Shown here: piece after piece, positions 34,466-44,562 of the stretch
How positions within the stretch are numbered: the first letter of the stretch is position 1
How the letters are laid out: every line of letters begins with the position of its first letter
Assembly (NCBI RefSeq): GCF_002904165.1
Contig: NZ_CVTD020000027.1
Location: 1 to 64,000 of the forward strand
Origin: Herbinix hemicellulosilytica
GTDB lineage: Bacteria > Bacillota > Clostridia > Lachnospirales > Lachnospiraceae
Reading direction: 5' to 3'
Length of the DNA stretch: 64,000 nucleotides
Translations under genes and position numbers: made by a program
Notes under the pieces: model-generated
Database searches by the model: none
Told to the model about the DNA's origin: nothing
What the model saw: only the letters and a program-made list of their open reading frames with translations

Positions 34466-35161
34466 ATGAATTTTCATGGTTTTTATAAATCTACCCTTTT
34501 GGATTATCCGAAACACCTGGCTGCTACAGTATTTTCTGGCGGCTGCAATATGCGGTGCCCATTTTGTCACAATGCTTCTTTAGTCTTAAGGCCACATACC
34601 CAGCCGGAAATTCCTCAGGAAGAGATACTAAATTATCTTCGTAAGAGGAAAAACATTTTGGAAGGAGTATGTATTACAGGGGGTGAGCCGACCATATATC
34701 CCGATTTGCCTCTTTTTATAAGCCAAATCAAAGAAATCGGGCTAAAGGTTAAGCTTGATACCAACGGCACGAATCCTGCTGTGATTAAAAGGTTGACAGA
34801 ACAAAATTTAATAGATTATATAGCTATGGATATAAAAAATTCCCCGGAGAAATATGCTCTTACTTCAGGAAATTCTGCCATACCCATAGACAATATTAAT
34901 GAAAGTATATCTTTAATTCTTTCAGGCAAAACGGATTATGAGTTTAGGACCACCATAGTAGGGGAATTGCATACACAGGCCGATATGGAATCTATCGGCA
35001 ACTGGATCAGGGGTGCAAAAGCATACTATCTTCAGTCCTACACCGATTCCGGCGATGTAATATATCCAGGTTTTACAAGTCCGGACAAAGAAACCTTATA
35101 CAGGTATAAGGAGATACTGTCTGCCTATGTAGAGTTTGTTGACATACGGGGAGCAGTTTAA
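34466..35161 (+). CDS. NrdG-like anaerobic ribonucleotide reductase activating radical SAM protein
   Basis: A 231-residue radical SAM activase. It starts MNFHGFYKSTLLDYPKHLAATVFSGGCNMRCPFCHN with the CxxxCxxC cluster motif near residue 28. CITGGEPTIYPDLP is the SAM-binding GGEP motif. The sequence fits the NrdG2-type activases, which make the glycyl radical of the anaerobic ribonucleotide reductase. No nrdD is in the window, so the partner is encoded elsewhere. ATG preceded by GAGGTG. It ends 5 bases before the end of the opposite-strand gene, with no terminator in the gap. Confidence 0.88.
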   Translation: MNFHGFYKSTLLDYPKHLAATVFSGGCNMRCPFCHNASLVLRPHTQPEIPQEEILNYLRKRKNILEGVCITGGEPTIYPDLPLFISQIKEIGLKVKLDTNGTNPAVIKRLTEQNLIDYIAMDIKNSPEKYALTSGNSAIPIDNINESISLILSGKTDYEFRTTIVGELHTQADMESIGNWIRGAKAYYLQSYTDSGDVIYPGFTSPDKETLYRYKEILSAYVEFVDIRGAV

Positions 35162-35166
35162 TCGTT

Positions 35167-36819
35167 TTATAATCTTACTTCCTGATACCAGTATCCGAAG
35201 TCTCCTTGTTTTAATTCCCTTTTTCGGATGGATTTGAAGCTCTCAAATCCAAACATCCTTGCCATAAACCGTTCTCTGTTATGATATATTCCCGGAACAC
35301 CGATAATATAACGGCACCCATACCGGTCTGAAATTTCGGCAAATATCAGATGATGATAGCAATAGTACCCGTGAAGCAAAAAGCTGTTATTGCTTAAATT
35401 CCAAAGGCTCGAAGGAAGGGTGCCGATATCTTTTGGTTCAATTTTTACACATCTTTTTATTTCATTATCTTCAAAAGGATAAATCCTCGGGTAATTATTA
35501 AATATTTTTTCTATAATCTGATTTTCTTTTTTCCCTTCACTTACAACCGGGTGAGTTTTATTTTGAGATAAACTATCCGCAGCTTTTTTTCTGTCTTCTT
35601 CAGAGCGTTTGAATTTGTCTACCTGTTCCCAAGGATTTATCGGCTTTTCGTATCGGACTGCCCCCAACCTTTCTCTGCTCTTATACCCTCTCGGAAGCGT
35701 ATATAATGGCATACGGATACCGTTTTGCTTCTCCTTTTCTTCGTAATAATTATCGGTTTTTCCTTGCCCGGCAGCAATCTGCTTCTTTTCATTATCCATA
35801 TTGCCTATAGGGACTGCATCTTTATAATCGGTCTGTTCTTTTTCAACTTCTTTTTCCTCTACATCCTCTTCATCTTTCGCCGTCATTAAGTCTGTATCTG
35901 TTTTTTCTTCTTCCAATACTATAGACTCAGAACTTACGTGCTTATCTGTTTCTGTTTTTTCATTGGCAATCGTCGGTATACTTCCTGTAACTATACTTTT
36001 ATCAGCATCCTTACCTTCGGCAGCTCTTATTTCTCTTGCCTCTTTATTATCTACATCAACAATTTCTTTATCACTTTCCTTACTTTCTGCACCAGCCTTA
36101 TCCTCATCATCGGCTTTTTTATCCGTACCTGTTTCTGCCGCTATAATTTCTTCTGTCACAGTCTGTTTGTCTGCAAAAAATTTTTCTACGGCTGCTTGCT
36201 TGTCTGTATTAGATGTAACTTCAGTTTCTTTTTGTTTTTCTTCAACTTCTTTTTCTTTTATATCATCTTTTCTGTCCATAAAAGCGACAGCCAAATTACC
36301 GGCCTGATCCTCTTTCTCTTCGGCGATCTCATTTTTTAGTCCCGTTTTTTCAGGTTTTGGATTCATAGCCTTTAAAACCTCGTCCAATAAAATCGGTTTA
36401 TCATCCCACTGGGTAGCATAAAACTCACCGCTGTTAAGAAACAGAAGTATCCCACCTATATCGGAAAAATTAAGCCCCGTATTCATAATGTTATTTTCAT
36501 TTACGGTAAGCCTTCCTTCCATTATCTGATTTTTTGCTACACAATCTCCGATATAAATTAACTCCATATCTACGGCGGGTCTGTGAATCAGATAAGTTGG
36601 AAAAATACCATCAGGCAGTCCTTCTGCCTGCATATAAATCTTAAATCTGCATTCCCCGTTTCTTGCATCTACCCGTGCATAACCTACATTTTTCTTTTTT
36701 ATACCGTTTGTGTATAAATACATGTAAGATATAAATCTTTTATAATCAGCCAAATAATCACGCCCCCTTGCCACACATAATAATTGGGTTGTTTCATGAT
36801 TCTTTTTAATATATTCCAT
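35167..36819 (-). CDS. DUF6128-like protein with long acidic/basic linker
   Basis: A 550-residue protein with two folded ends and a low-complexity middle. Residues about 1-150 are beta-rich (YKRFISYMYLYTNGIKKKNVGYARVDA). Residues about 165-420 are dominated by Lys, Glu, Asp, Ala and Thr with many short near-repeats, and are probably disordered. The C-terminal ~115 residues (YPRIYPFEDNEIKRCVKIEP to FGYWYQEV) form a conserved-looking aromatic-rich domain resembling DUF6128, a family I associate with Lachnospiraceae. No signal peptide. The ATG lacks a clear Shine-Dalgarno. Function unknown. Confidence 0.72.
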   Translation of the reverse strand: MEYIKKNHETTQLLCVARGRDYLADYKRFISYMYLYTNGIKKKNVGYARVDARNGECRFKIYMQAEGLPDGIFPTYLIHRPAVDMELIYIGDCVAKNQIMEGRLTVNENNIMNTGLNFSDIGGILLFLNSGEFYATQWDDKPILLDEVLKAMNPKPEKTGLKNEIAEEKEDQAGNLAVAFMDRKDDIKEKEVEEKQKETEVTSNTDKQAAVEKFFADKQTVTEEIIAAETGTDKKADDEDKAGAESKESDKEIVDVDNKEAREIRAAEGKDADKSIVTGSIPTIANEKTETDKHVSSESIVLEEEKTDTDLMTAKDEEDVEEKEVEKEQTDYKDAVPIGNMDNEKKQIAAGQGKTDNYYEEKEKQNGIRMPLYTLPRGYKSRERLGAVRYEKPINPWEQVDKFKRSEEDRKKAADSLSQNKTHPVVSEGKKENQIIEKIFNNYPRIYPFEDNEIKRCVKIEPKDIGTLPSSLWNLSNNSFLLHGYYCYHHLIFAEISDRYGCRYIIGVPGIYHNRERFMARMFGFESFKSIRKRELKQGDFGYWYQEVRL

Positions 36820-36941
36820 AAATATGCTTATTATGCCAATTTATAATTATTCTGCCTGACCATTTAAATCGAAATTTACTTAGACATACGGTAACAAGCC
36901 GGTTTAATTTTATAAAGCAATTGAAATTCAATATATATTAA

Positions 36942-36993
36942 AAATCCCTCCGAAACAGATTTACAGTTAATAACCTGGTCTGCTTTGGAGGGA
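36942..36993 (-). terminator. carB terminator
   Basis: Stem ATCCCTCC (36986-36993 complement) with GGAGGGAT, extended by interior pairs, followed on the minus strand by TTTTTAATAT. It ends about 75 bases after the carB stop. Confidence 0.75.
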
Positions 36994-37068
36994 TACATTA
37001 TTTAGTTTACCCACTTAAAATATTATACGGCATTACCCTGTTAAATGTTCAAAATAATTATATAATCC

Positions 37069-40000
37069 TTATTCTGTAATATCCTGAATCATACAGTGGA
37101 TTTCCTGCAGGGAACGAACACCTTTTGCGGTGTTATGTTTAATTTCTTTTATACCTTCAATTGTCGCCTTGGCGGCAGCCATGGTGGTTACATAGCTGAT
37201 TCTGTTTTTTATGGCTGCTTTTCTTATATAACTGTCGTCGTCCGCTCCCTTTTTATCGATAGGTGTATTGACAATAATATCAATTTGTCCGTTGGCAATA
37301 GCATCCAAAATATCCGGCCTGCCTTTCCCAAGCTTATGTATTTTTTCGGCAGGAATACCGTTTTTGACTATCTCATCAAAAGTTCCTTTTGTGGCCAAAA
37401 TTTTAAAACCGCAATCCGCAAAGCCTTTGGCCACTTCGAAAAGTTCGGCCTTATCCCGATCATTTACGCTTATAAGTACGGTTCCCGATAAAGGCAGCCT
37501 GTGATTGGTAGCTTCCTGTGCTTTATAAAAAGCTTCTCCAAAAGTTTCGGCAAGCCCCAGGACCTCACCGGTTGAGCGCATTTCAGGCCCCAGTACCGGG
37601 TCCACTTCGGGGAACATATTAAAGGGGAATACCGCTTCTTTAACCCCGTAATGGAAGAATTTCTTTTCTTTCAGGTTAGGAACCGGAGATGGAAGGCCTA
37701 AAAGCTGTCCTACCATTATCTGTGTGGCCAGTCTTACCATCTGTATATTGCAAACTTTTGATACCAGAGGCACGGTTCTTGATGCTCTCGGATTTGCCTC
37801 CAGTACATATACAATTCCGTCTTCAATGGCATACTGAATGTTCATAAGCCCACAAACATTCATTTCTTTTGCTATCTTTATCGTATATTCCTTTATGGTA
37901 TCCAAATTTTCTTTTGAAATATGCAAGGAGGGTATAACGCAGGCGGAATCACCGGAATGTATACCTGCCAGTTCTATATGCTCCATGACTGCGGGTACAA
38001 AGGCATGGGTTCCGTCGCTGATTGCGTCGGCTTCACATTCCATGGCATTATGAAGGAAACGATCAATTAAAATCGGACGGTCGGGTGTAACACCCACGGC
38101 TGCATTCATATAGATTTTTAAATCTTCATCGTCACGGACTATTTCCATACCGCGGCCTCCCAGGACATATGAAGGCCTAACCATAACAGGATATCCTATT
38201 TTCCTTGCAATCTGCAAAGCTTCGTCAACATTCACTGCCATACCGGCTTCCGGCATGGGTATACCCAGCTTATTCATTATTTCACGGAATCTGTCCCTGT
38301 CTTCTGCCAGGTCTATAGTTTCGGGCGATGTTCCTAAAATATTAACACCGTTTTTCTTAAGTTCCGCGGCCAGATTAAGCGGTGTCTGCCCGCCGAATTG
38401 GGCGATAACCCCTAATGGCTTTTCCTTTTCATATATATTTAAGACATCCTCTATAGTAAGCGGCTCAAAATAAAGCCGGTCTGAAGTATCATAATCTGTA
38501 GAAACCGTTTCCGGATTGCAGTTAATTATAATAGTTTCGATCCCCATATCCCTAAGGGCAAAGGCAGCATGGACACAACAGTAATCGAATTCGATACCCT
38601 GGCCGATACGGTTAGGCCCGCCGCCTAAAATTATCACTTTATTGCCGGATGATGACGGCTCTTTATTATCCTGTATATGATAAGAGGAATAATAATATTT
38701 TGCATTTTGGGTACCGCTTACATGAATGCTTCCGAAAGATGCCGTAATGCCGGCTTCTATCCGGGCTTTTCTTATGATATCTTCCTCCACATTAAGCAGC
38801 TTGCTCAAATATTTATCCGAAAATCCGTTAAGCTTTGCCTGTCTTAATACGTCCGCAGGGGGAACCTGACCCTTAAATTTCTTGAGTTTCTCCTCTTCTT
38901 CCACCAGTTCTTTCATCTGTTCAATAAAATACGGTTTTATCTTAGTAAGTTCATGTAATTCTTCTATCGTAGCCCCTTTTCTTATGGCTTCGTACATTAT
39001 AAATTGCCGCTCACTGGTAGGAACATGGAGCATATCAAGAAGCTCTTCTTTTGTTTTTTCTGCAAAGTCTTTTGCCCCACCCAGGCCGTATCGGCCGATT
39101 TCAAGGCTTCTTATGGCCTTCTGGAAAGCTTCTTTATATGTTTTTCCTATACTCATAACTTCCCCTACGGCCTTCATCTGAGTCCCCAGTTTATCTTCAG
39201 CCCCCTTAAATTTCTCAAAGGCCCAGCGGGCAAATTTAATAACCAAATGCTCACCGTCCGGAACATATTTATCAAGAGTACCGTACTTTCCGCAAGGTAT
39301 TTCATCAAGAGTAAGCCCTGCCGCAAGCATAGCTGAAACCAAAGCAATAGGAAAACCGGTAGCTTTTGATGCCAATGCGGAAGAGCGGGATGTTCTTGGA
39401 TTTATCTCAATTACCACTATACGGCCACTCTTAGGGTCATGAGCAAATTGTACGTTGGTTCCTCCTATTACTCCTATGGCATCGACAATTTTATAAGCCT
39501 GCCTTTGAAGTTCGGCCTGCAGCTCCTTTGAAATGGTCAGCATAGGGGCGCAACAAATAGAATCTCCGGTATGTACTCCCAAAGGATCTATATTTTCAAT
39601 AAAGCAAACGGTAATCATATTTCCGGCCGAATCCCTTACCACTTCCAGTTCCAGTTCGTCCCATCCAAGCAAGCATTCTTCTACCAGGACCTGACCGACC
39701 ATACTGGCCTGAAGCCCTCTGGCAACAACGGTCTTTAATTCATCCACATTGTATACCAGGCCGCCTCCGGTGCCTCCCAGGGTATAAGCGGGCCTGATTA
39801 CCACCGGATAAGAAAGTTTCTCAGCTATATTTACAGCTTCTTCAACGCTGTATGCCACTTCGCTTCTTGCCATCTCTATTCCCAATGAATCCATGGTCTT
39901 TTTAAATTCAATCCTGTCTTCTCCCCGTTCTATGGCGTCAACCTGAACTCCTATTACTTTTACATTATATTTCTTCAATACCCCTGCTTTTTCCAGTTCT

Positions 40001-40299
40001 GAGCATAAATTTAGGCCGGATTGTCCCCCAAGGTTAGGAAGGAGTGCATCAGGCCTTTCTTTTTCAATAATATGGGTAAGCCTTTCCACATTCAAAGGCT
40101 CAATATAGGTTACATCTGCCGTTGATGTATCCGTCATAATAGTTGCAGGATTTGAGTTTACCAAAATTACTTCATATCCCAGTTTTTTCAGCGCCTTGCA
40201 GGCCTGTGTACCCGAATAGTCAAATTCACAAGCCTGTCCGATGACAATAGGTCCGGATCCTATTATCAGTACCTTATGAATGTCAGTCCGTTTACTCAT
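37069..40299 (-). CDS. carB: Carbamoyl-phosphate synthase large subunit
   Basis: A 1076-residue synthetase forming carbamoyl phosphate from bicarbonate, ammonia and 2 ATP, for pyrimidines and arginine. Both ATP-grasp halves are present: VLIIGSGPIVIGQACEFDYSG with SYPVVIRPAYTLGGTGGG in the first, VIILGGGPNRIGQGIEFDYCC with GYPVMVRPSYVLGGRGM in the second. A C-terminal MGS-like allosteric domain (about 940-1076) follows. Full family length. Its glutaminase partner carA is not adjacent, which is unusual; the upstream gene is ksgA. The ATG has AAGGAGG. A promoter candidate and terminator make it a probable single-gene unit. Confidence 0.98.
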   Translation of the reverse strand: MSKRTDIHKVLIIGSGPIVIGQACEFDYSGTQACKALKKLGYEVILVNSNPATIMTDTSTADVTYIEPLNVERLTHIIEKERPDALLPNLGGQSGLNLCSELEKAGVLKKYNVKVIGVQVDAIERGEDRIEFKKTMDSLGIEMARSEVAYSVEEAVNIAEKLSYPVVIRPAYTLGGTGGGLVYNVDELKTVVARGLQASMVGQVLVEECLLGWDELELEVVRDSAGNMITVCFIENIDPLGVHTGDSICCAPMLTISKELQAELQRQAYKIVDAIGVIGGTNVQFAHDPKSGRIVVIEINPRTSRSSALASKATGFPIALVSAMLAAGLTLDEIPCGKYGTLDKYVPDGEHLVIKFARWAFEKFKGAEDKLGTQMKAVGEVMSIGKTYKEAFQKAIRSLEIGRYGLGGAKDFAEKTKEELLDMLHVPTSERQFIMYEAIRKGATIEELHELTKIKPYFIEQMKELVEEEEKLKKFKGQVPPADVLRQAKLNGFSDKYLSKLLNVEEDIIRKARIEAGITASFGSIHVSGTQNAKYYYSSYHIQDNKEPSSSGNKVIILGGGPNRIGQGIEFDYCCVHAAFALRDMGIETIIINCNPETVSTDYDTSDRLYFEPLTIEDVLNIYEKEKPLGVIAQFGGQTPLNLAAELKKNGVNILGTSPETIDLAEDRDRFREIMNKLGIPMPEAGMAVNVDEALQIARKIGYPVMVRPSYVLGGRGMEIVRDDEDLKIYMNAAVGVTPDRPILIDRFLHNAMECEADAISDGTHAFVPAVMEHIELAGIHSGDSACVIPSLHISKENLDTIKEYTIKIAKEMNVCGLMNIQYAIEDGIVYVLEANPRASRTVPLVSKVCNIQMVRLATQIMVGQLLGLPSPVPNLKEKKFFHYGVKEAVFPFNMFPEVDPVLGPEMRSTGEVLGLAETFGEAFYKAQEATNHRLPLSGTVLISVNDRDKAELFEVAKGFADCGFKILATKGTFDEIVKNGIPAEKIHKLGKGRPDILDAIANGQIDIIVNTPIDKKGADDDSYIRKAAIKNRISYVTTMAAAKATIEGIKEIKHNTAKGVRSLQEIHCMIQDITE

Positions 40300-40375
40300 A
40301 TAATCCTCCTTAAATATCTTATACGATAAAGATAAATAATTATAAATAAAATTATATTTAATAATTTATATCTAC

Positions 40376-40397
40376 AGAAACTTCAAATGAAATTTCT
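40376..40397. repeat. Imperfect palindrome in the carB leader
   Basis: A 22-base near-palindrome, AGAAACTTC, AAAT, GAAATTTCT, about 80 bases upstream of carB and downstream of the candidate promoter. It could be an operator; no known regulator box is matched. Confidence 0.35.
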
Positions 40398-40460
40398 ATA
40401 GAATAAATGGGCAAAAAAAATTTGTAAAATTTTATAAGAGTCAGTTTTATATTTTTATAT

Positions 40461-40489
40461 ATATTAATTTAAAACTTATAAATATGCAA
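40461..40489 (-). promoter_or_regulatory. Candidate carB promoter
   Basis: Minus strand TTGCAT (40489-40484), a 17-base spacer, then TAATAT (40466-40461). It lies in a 231-base AT-rich gap after ksgA. Confidence 0.4.
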
Positions 40490-40530
40490 CATCTATTTTT
40501 AAAATCGTATAAAAATTTATCTAAGAATCT

Positions 40531-41397
40531 TTATGAGTTCGCGGAAAGATAATTGGATATGGCTATAAATTGCTCTAAAGTCAGGGCTTCCCCCCTGATA
40601 TCCCTGGGCAAGCCAAGAGCATCCAAAGCTTCGGTTATCGTATTTTTATCAAAAGTCAATCCCTCATAATTGGTCACCGAATTTATAAAGGTTTTTCTTC
40701 TTTGGTTAAAAGAAGCCCTAATCAAGGCAAACAAAAGGCTTTCATCTTTCACTTGATAAGGAGAATTATCGTAAGGTATCAGATTAATTACCGCCGACCC
40801 GACCTTGGGACGGGGCAAAAAGCAATTGGGAGGTACATTGGCTACGATATAAGGTTTGGCATAATATTGAACCGCCAAAGATAAAGCCCCGTAATCTTTT
40901 GAACCGGGAACGGCTTTAATACGGTCAGCCACTTCCTTTTGAATCATTACCGTTACACCGGAAAGCGGGATATGATTTTCAAACAGGTTCATAATAATCG
41001 GAGTTGTTATATAATAAGGAAGATTAGCCACAACCTTAATAGGCTTATTATCATTAAAATCCCTGACTAGAGAAGCAATATCAACTTTAAGTATATCTTC
41101 GTTTATAATTGTAACATTATCATAAGGGGCTAAAGTTTCATTCAAAATGGGAATCAGATTTTTGTCTATCTCAACCGCCACTACCCTGCCGGCACTTTCA
41201 CAAAGATACTGAGTCAAAGTTCCTATTCCCGGCCCTATTTCCAGAACAAAATCCTCTTTTGAAATTTCTGCGGCATTTATAATCTTTTCCAAAACATGAG
41301 TATCGATTAAAAAATTCTGTCCGTATTTTTTCTGAAACACAAATCCGTATTTATTTAAAATATCAATTGTATTTTTAGGAATCCCCAGCTTGTCCAT
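40531..41397 (-). CDS. rsmA: 16S rRNA dimethyladenosine transferase
   Basis: A 288-residue methyltransferase (KsgA) that dimethylates two adjacent adenosines in the 3' helix of 16S rRNA during small-subunit assembly. The SAM-binding motif VLEIGPGIGTLT is near residue 50, and the catalytic NLPYYITTPI motif near 125. The C-terminal domain has RASFNQRRKTFINS. It begins 3 bases after the tatD stop, an organisation (tatD-ksgA) common in Firmicutes. AAGGG precedes the ATG. Confidence 0.97.
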   Translation of the reverse strand: MDKLGIPKNTIDILNKYGFVFQKKYGQNFLIDTHVLEKIINAAEISKEDFVLEIGPGIGTLTQYLCESAGRVVAVEIDKNLIPILNETLAPYDNVTIINEDILKVDIASLVRDFNDNKPIKVVANLPYYITTPIIMNLFENHIPLSGVTVMIQKEVADRIKAVPGSKDYGALSLAVQYYAKPYIVANVPPNCFLPRPKVGSAVINLIPYDNSPYQVKDESLLFALIRASFNQRRKTFINSVTNYEGLTFDKNTITEALDALGLPRDIRGEALTLEQFIAISNYLSANS

Positions 41398-41400
41398 CTT

Positions 41401-42174
41401 TTACCCTTTCGTCTTAAAATAAAACTTTTTGGCATTCTCGTTTGTAATACGGATTACAGTATCATAATCCGTATTTTTTATTCTGGCAATTTCCTGCACT
41501 ATCAAAGGAAGATATAATGAACTGTTTCTATTTCCTCTGTGCGGCACCGGTGCCAAATACGGGCAGTCAGTTTCAAGCACCAGCTGCTCCAAAGGAGCGT
41601 ATTCGACAACTTCTTTAAGTTTCTTTCCGTTGGTAAAGGTAACTACTCCGCCGATACCCAGATAAAATCCCATATTCAGATATTGTCTGGCCTGTTCCAC
41701 CCCGTATCCGAAGCAATGAAGTATGGCTCCTAATTCATCTGCTTTTGCTTCCTTCATCATATTATAGGTATCGTTTGCGGCATCCCTGCTGTGAATTACC
41801 AGGGGCAGATTAAGTTCTCTTGCCATCTCCATCTGCCTTGCAAACCATTTTTTCTGGATTTCCCTGTCGGGAGTATCCCAGTAATAATCTAAACCAATTT
41901 CTCCGACAGCCACAACCTTTTTATGCTTTGCTTTCTTTTTTAGCCAGATAAAAGTTTCTTCATCCAAATTCATGCTATCTCCGGGATGAATTCCTACGGT
42001 AGCATAAATATAATCATAAGTTTCCGCCAGATTCAGGCATTGATCCACCGTACCAACGGAAGAACTGACATTTACAACATACTCTATATTATGTTTGGGA
42101 AGACTTTTAAGGATATCCTCTCTGTCTTCGTCAAACGCCTTATCTTCATAATGGGCATGGGTTTCAAATATCAT
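41401..42174 (-). CDS. tatD: TatD-family metal-dependent DNase/hydrolase
   Basis: A 257-residue TIM-barrel hydrolase. Metal ligands are visible in order: FETHAHYED (HxH), AVGEIGLDYYWD (Glu), PLVIHSRDA (His), GAILHCFGYG (His) and LETDCPYLAP (Asp). TatD proteins act as 3'-5' exonucleases or deoxyribonucleases in the cytoplasm. Start is ATG 42174 with GAGGT upstream; the in-frame ATG at 42195 has no good site. It is linked to ksgA by a 3-base gap. Confidence 0.94.
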   Translation of the reverse strand: MIFETHAHYEDKAFDEDREDILKSLPKHNIEYVVNVSSSVGTVDQCLNLAETYDYIYATVGIHPGDSMNLDEETFIWLKKKAKHKKVVAVGEIGLDYYWDTPDREIQKKWFARQMEMARELNLPLVIHSRDAANDTYNMMKEAKADELGAILHCFGYGVEQARQYLNMGFYLGIGGVVTFTNGKKLKEVVEYAPLEQLVLETDCPYLAPVPHRGNRNSSLYLPLIVQEIARIKNTDYDTVIRITNENAKKFYFKTKG

Positions 42175-42315
42175 TGGTCTTACCTCTTTTTTCATTTATT
42201 ATGCCGTGCAATCCAGTCTATTATATAACAGCTTTTATTATAAAACAATACTGCTTCCGTTTGTTAACAATTCTTTACAATTTTGCCACAATTTTGTACC
42301 AGGTACCTGACACTC

Positions 42316-43146
42316 TTAACAATTTCCTTCATGGACGAATCTTAAATTCCTACGGGCAACATCCGCCAGACGATATACGGTTTTTACCGGAGTCGGCTCT
42401 TTGTCTGACATCTTCCATCGAGGGAAGAAGCGGGTTATATGAAGGGGTATATCGGGGCTGATTTTGGATAGCCATTTTGACAAGGCTTCAATTTCTTCTT
42501 CACTGTCATTTTCGCCGGGAACTATAAGGGTTGTTACTTCCACATGACAGGCTTTGGCAGCAATTTTAATGGTGTTTTTAACCGTATCCAAATCTCCCTG
42601 AAGCTTTTTATAAAACTTATCCGTAAAACCTTTAAGGTCTATGTTAAAGGCATCTACTATATCAAGAAGTTCCCGGAGAGGTTCTTCACATATATACCCG
42701 TTTGTTACAAGCACATTTTTAAGGCCTCTTTTTTTTGCAAGAAGTCCGCAGTCTTTTACAAATTCGTAACCTATCAGAGGTTCATTATAAGTATAAGCTA
42801 TGCCGATATTACCCCTTACTTTAAGTTCGTTAGCTTTTTCAACCAATTCTTCGCAGCTTATATTAATATAATCTATATCCGTTTCTTTAGCCATAGATAT
42901 TTCACAGTTCTGGCAAAAAGGGCATCTCAGATTACAGCCGTAACTCCCGACAGACAATATTTTGCTTCCGGGATAATAATGATACAGCGGTTTCTTTTCT
43001 ATCGGGTCAAAGGCTAAAGAAGTAATCTTTCCGTAATTTTCGCAAATTACCTTTCCTCCCCGGCAAGCCCGGCCCCCGCAAAACCCTGTTTGGCCTTCAC
43101 TAAGTTTACAGCCGTGGGGGCATACATTGCACTGCACCTTCACCAC
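42316..43146 (-). CDS. amrS: AmmeMemoRadiSam system radical SAM protein (AmrS)
   Basis: A 276-residue radical SAM protein. The N-terminal Cys-rich segment is CNVCPHGCKLSEGQTGFCGGR. The cluster motif is GCNLRCPFCQNCEIS, and IAYTYNEPLIGYEF plus FNIDLKGFTDKFY are typical of the PflA-like AmrS group. It follows the AMMECR1/LigB-like fusion gene, defining an AmmeMemoRadiSam locus, whose chemistry remains unsettled. I prefer a GTG start at 43146, since GGGAGGT lies 6 bases before it; the in-frame ATG at 43161 overlaps that site. Confidence 0.88.
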   Translation of the reverse strand: MVKVQCNVCPHGCKLSEGQTGFCGGRACRGGKVICENYGKITSLAFDPIEKKPLYHYYPGSKILSVGSYGCNLRCPFCQNCEISMAKETDIDYINISCEELVEKANELKVRGNIGIAYTYNEPLIGYEFVKDCGLLAKKRGLKNVLVTNGYICEEPLRELLDIVDAFNIDLKGFTDKFYKKLQGDLDTVKNTIKIAAKACHVEVTTLIVPGENDSEEEIEALSKWLSKISPDIPLHITRFFPRWKMSDKEPTPVKTVYRLADVARRNLRFVHEGNC

Positions 43147-43176
43147 CTTTGTACCTCCCATCCTTCTTTAGGTACG

Positions 43177-44562
43177 TTATTTATGCCTTACCACTTCAAA
43201 ACGCTCGATTTTTATTTCTTCGTTGTCTTTTATTCCCGCTTTTTTCTTTGCTATGGATATTTGCTTTTCCACGGTGTCAACTCCTTCCAGGTTCGGAAGA
43301 AGCAAACCTCTTTTTCTTCCGGAACTAACTATAACTCCATATCTTTTTACATCCAGTTCATCTATTGACAATACCGGTTCCGGTTCAGACAACACATCCA
43401 CACTATAAGACAAATCATCCAGTTCATCTTTACTTACCGGAGGAAAACGGGGATCATTAAGTCCGGCACTTACGGCATTTCTGATTATCTCTTCGGCAAT
43501 GCTTCCCGTAACCGGCGATATAGTCCCGATACAGCCTCTTAACTGGCCGTATTTTTTCAGGGATACAAATACACCCGCTCTTTTTTTTGTCATTTCATCC
43601 GGAAGACCTTCGGGAATCTTTGCATATTTTCCTGTTTTAACATAGGTTTCAAGCGACAGTCTGGCAAGTTTTACGTAAGCATCTTCATTCTTTTGCCTTA
43701 CCTTGGAAAGTTTAGCCTGTTCTTCCTTAAAAGCAATATCAAAATGCCTTGTATCATCCTCACCTGTTATTTTATAGGCACATATACCGTAACCTACACC
43801 AAACGGACCTTCATACGACAGAAAATCCGCCTCTACTTTCAGCCCGCTTAAGGCTCCTGCCATAATGATAAATGACCTAAGACCGCATTCTGCGGCAGCT
43901 TCCGTAAAATCGGGTGAAAATTTTAAAAATTTAAGAAAATTGCTGTTTTTCATAGCCTCGGTTATTTCTTTGTCAAAGCGAACCCCCTCCTCGGCATATC
44001 CGTAAGGGCCGTCTTCTTTAAGCTTATGGGATAAGTCACCGCTGGCTACAAATACTATTCTTCTGTTTAGCTTGTCCGATATTTCCTTTATACATCTGCC
44101 AAGCCGGTAATGGTCCAAAACCGAAAGGCCTGACAGGCCGATGCGAACCAATTTATACTCCTTTAAATATTGGTTTATAAAGAACAGCGGTACCATGGTT
44201 CCGTGATCCAAATTCGGTTCCCTTTCTCCCATGGTGCCGGCATCTAATCGCTTTCTTTCCGCCAAAGCTTCAAGTTCTTTTACAAATTCTTCGTCATATT
44301 CAACCGAAAAAGAAATATCCCTGGCTCCGAACCGTCTGAAATCCCCTTTTGCCCCGCTTCCGGGAGATATATGAAAATAGTCGGAATACATAACCGAATG
44401 CGGTGTTGTTATGATAATTGTATCGGGTTTAAGTTCGGCTATCCTCCTTGCCACTTCATGATAGCTGTCGATGGTTTTTTGAATTTTCTTTTCTTCCCCT
44501 TTTCCAATCTGGGGTATTATCAAAGGCGGATGAGGAACAATAAAGGCACCTAATATGGACAT
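43177..44562 (-). CDS. AmmeMemoRadiSam fusion: LigB/DODA-like plus AMMECR1 domains (AmrAB)
   Basis: A 461-residue two-domain protein. Residues about 1-265 resemble class III extradiol dioxygenases (LigB/Memo-like): [53 protein letters not shown]. His residues for a metal site are conserved. Residues about 290-461 are an AMMECR1 domain, with [21 protein letters not shown] and [24 protein letters not shown]. Separate AmrA and AmrB in many bacteria are one chain here. ATG 44562 has GGAGGG 7 bases upstream. The amrS gene follows. Substrate unknown. Confidence 0.9.
   Translation of the reverse strand: MSILGAFIVPHPPLIIPQIGKGEEKKIQKTIDSYHEVARRIAELKPDTIIITTPHSVMYSDYFHISPGSGAKGDFRRFGARDISFSVEYDEEFVKELEALAERKRLDAGTMGEREPNLDHGTMVPLFFINQYLKEYKLVRIGLSGLSVLDHYRLGRCIKEISDKLNRRIVFVASGDLSHKLKEDGPYGYAEEGVRFDKEITEAMKNSNFLKFLKFSPDFTEAAAECGLRSFIIMAGALSGLKVEADFLSYEGPFGVGYGICAYKITGEDDTRHFDIAFKEEQAKLSKVRQKNEDAYVKLARLSLETYVKTGKYAKIPEGLPDEMTKKRAGVFVSLKKYGQLRGCIGTISPVTGSIAEEIIRNAVSAGLNDPRFPPVSKDELDDLSYSVDVLSEPEPVLSIDELDVKRYGVIVSSGRKRGLLLPNLEGVDTVEKQISIAKKKAGIKDNEEIKIERFEVVRHK

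Noticed and set aside
35963-36307. Long open frame on the plus strand opposite the DUF6128-like gene
   Set aside because: It is the antisense of a Lys/Glu/Thr-rich low-complexity region and gives a Ser/Ala/Leu repeat with no ribosome site.
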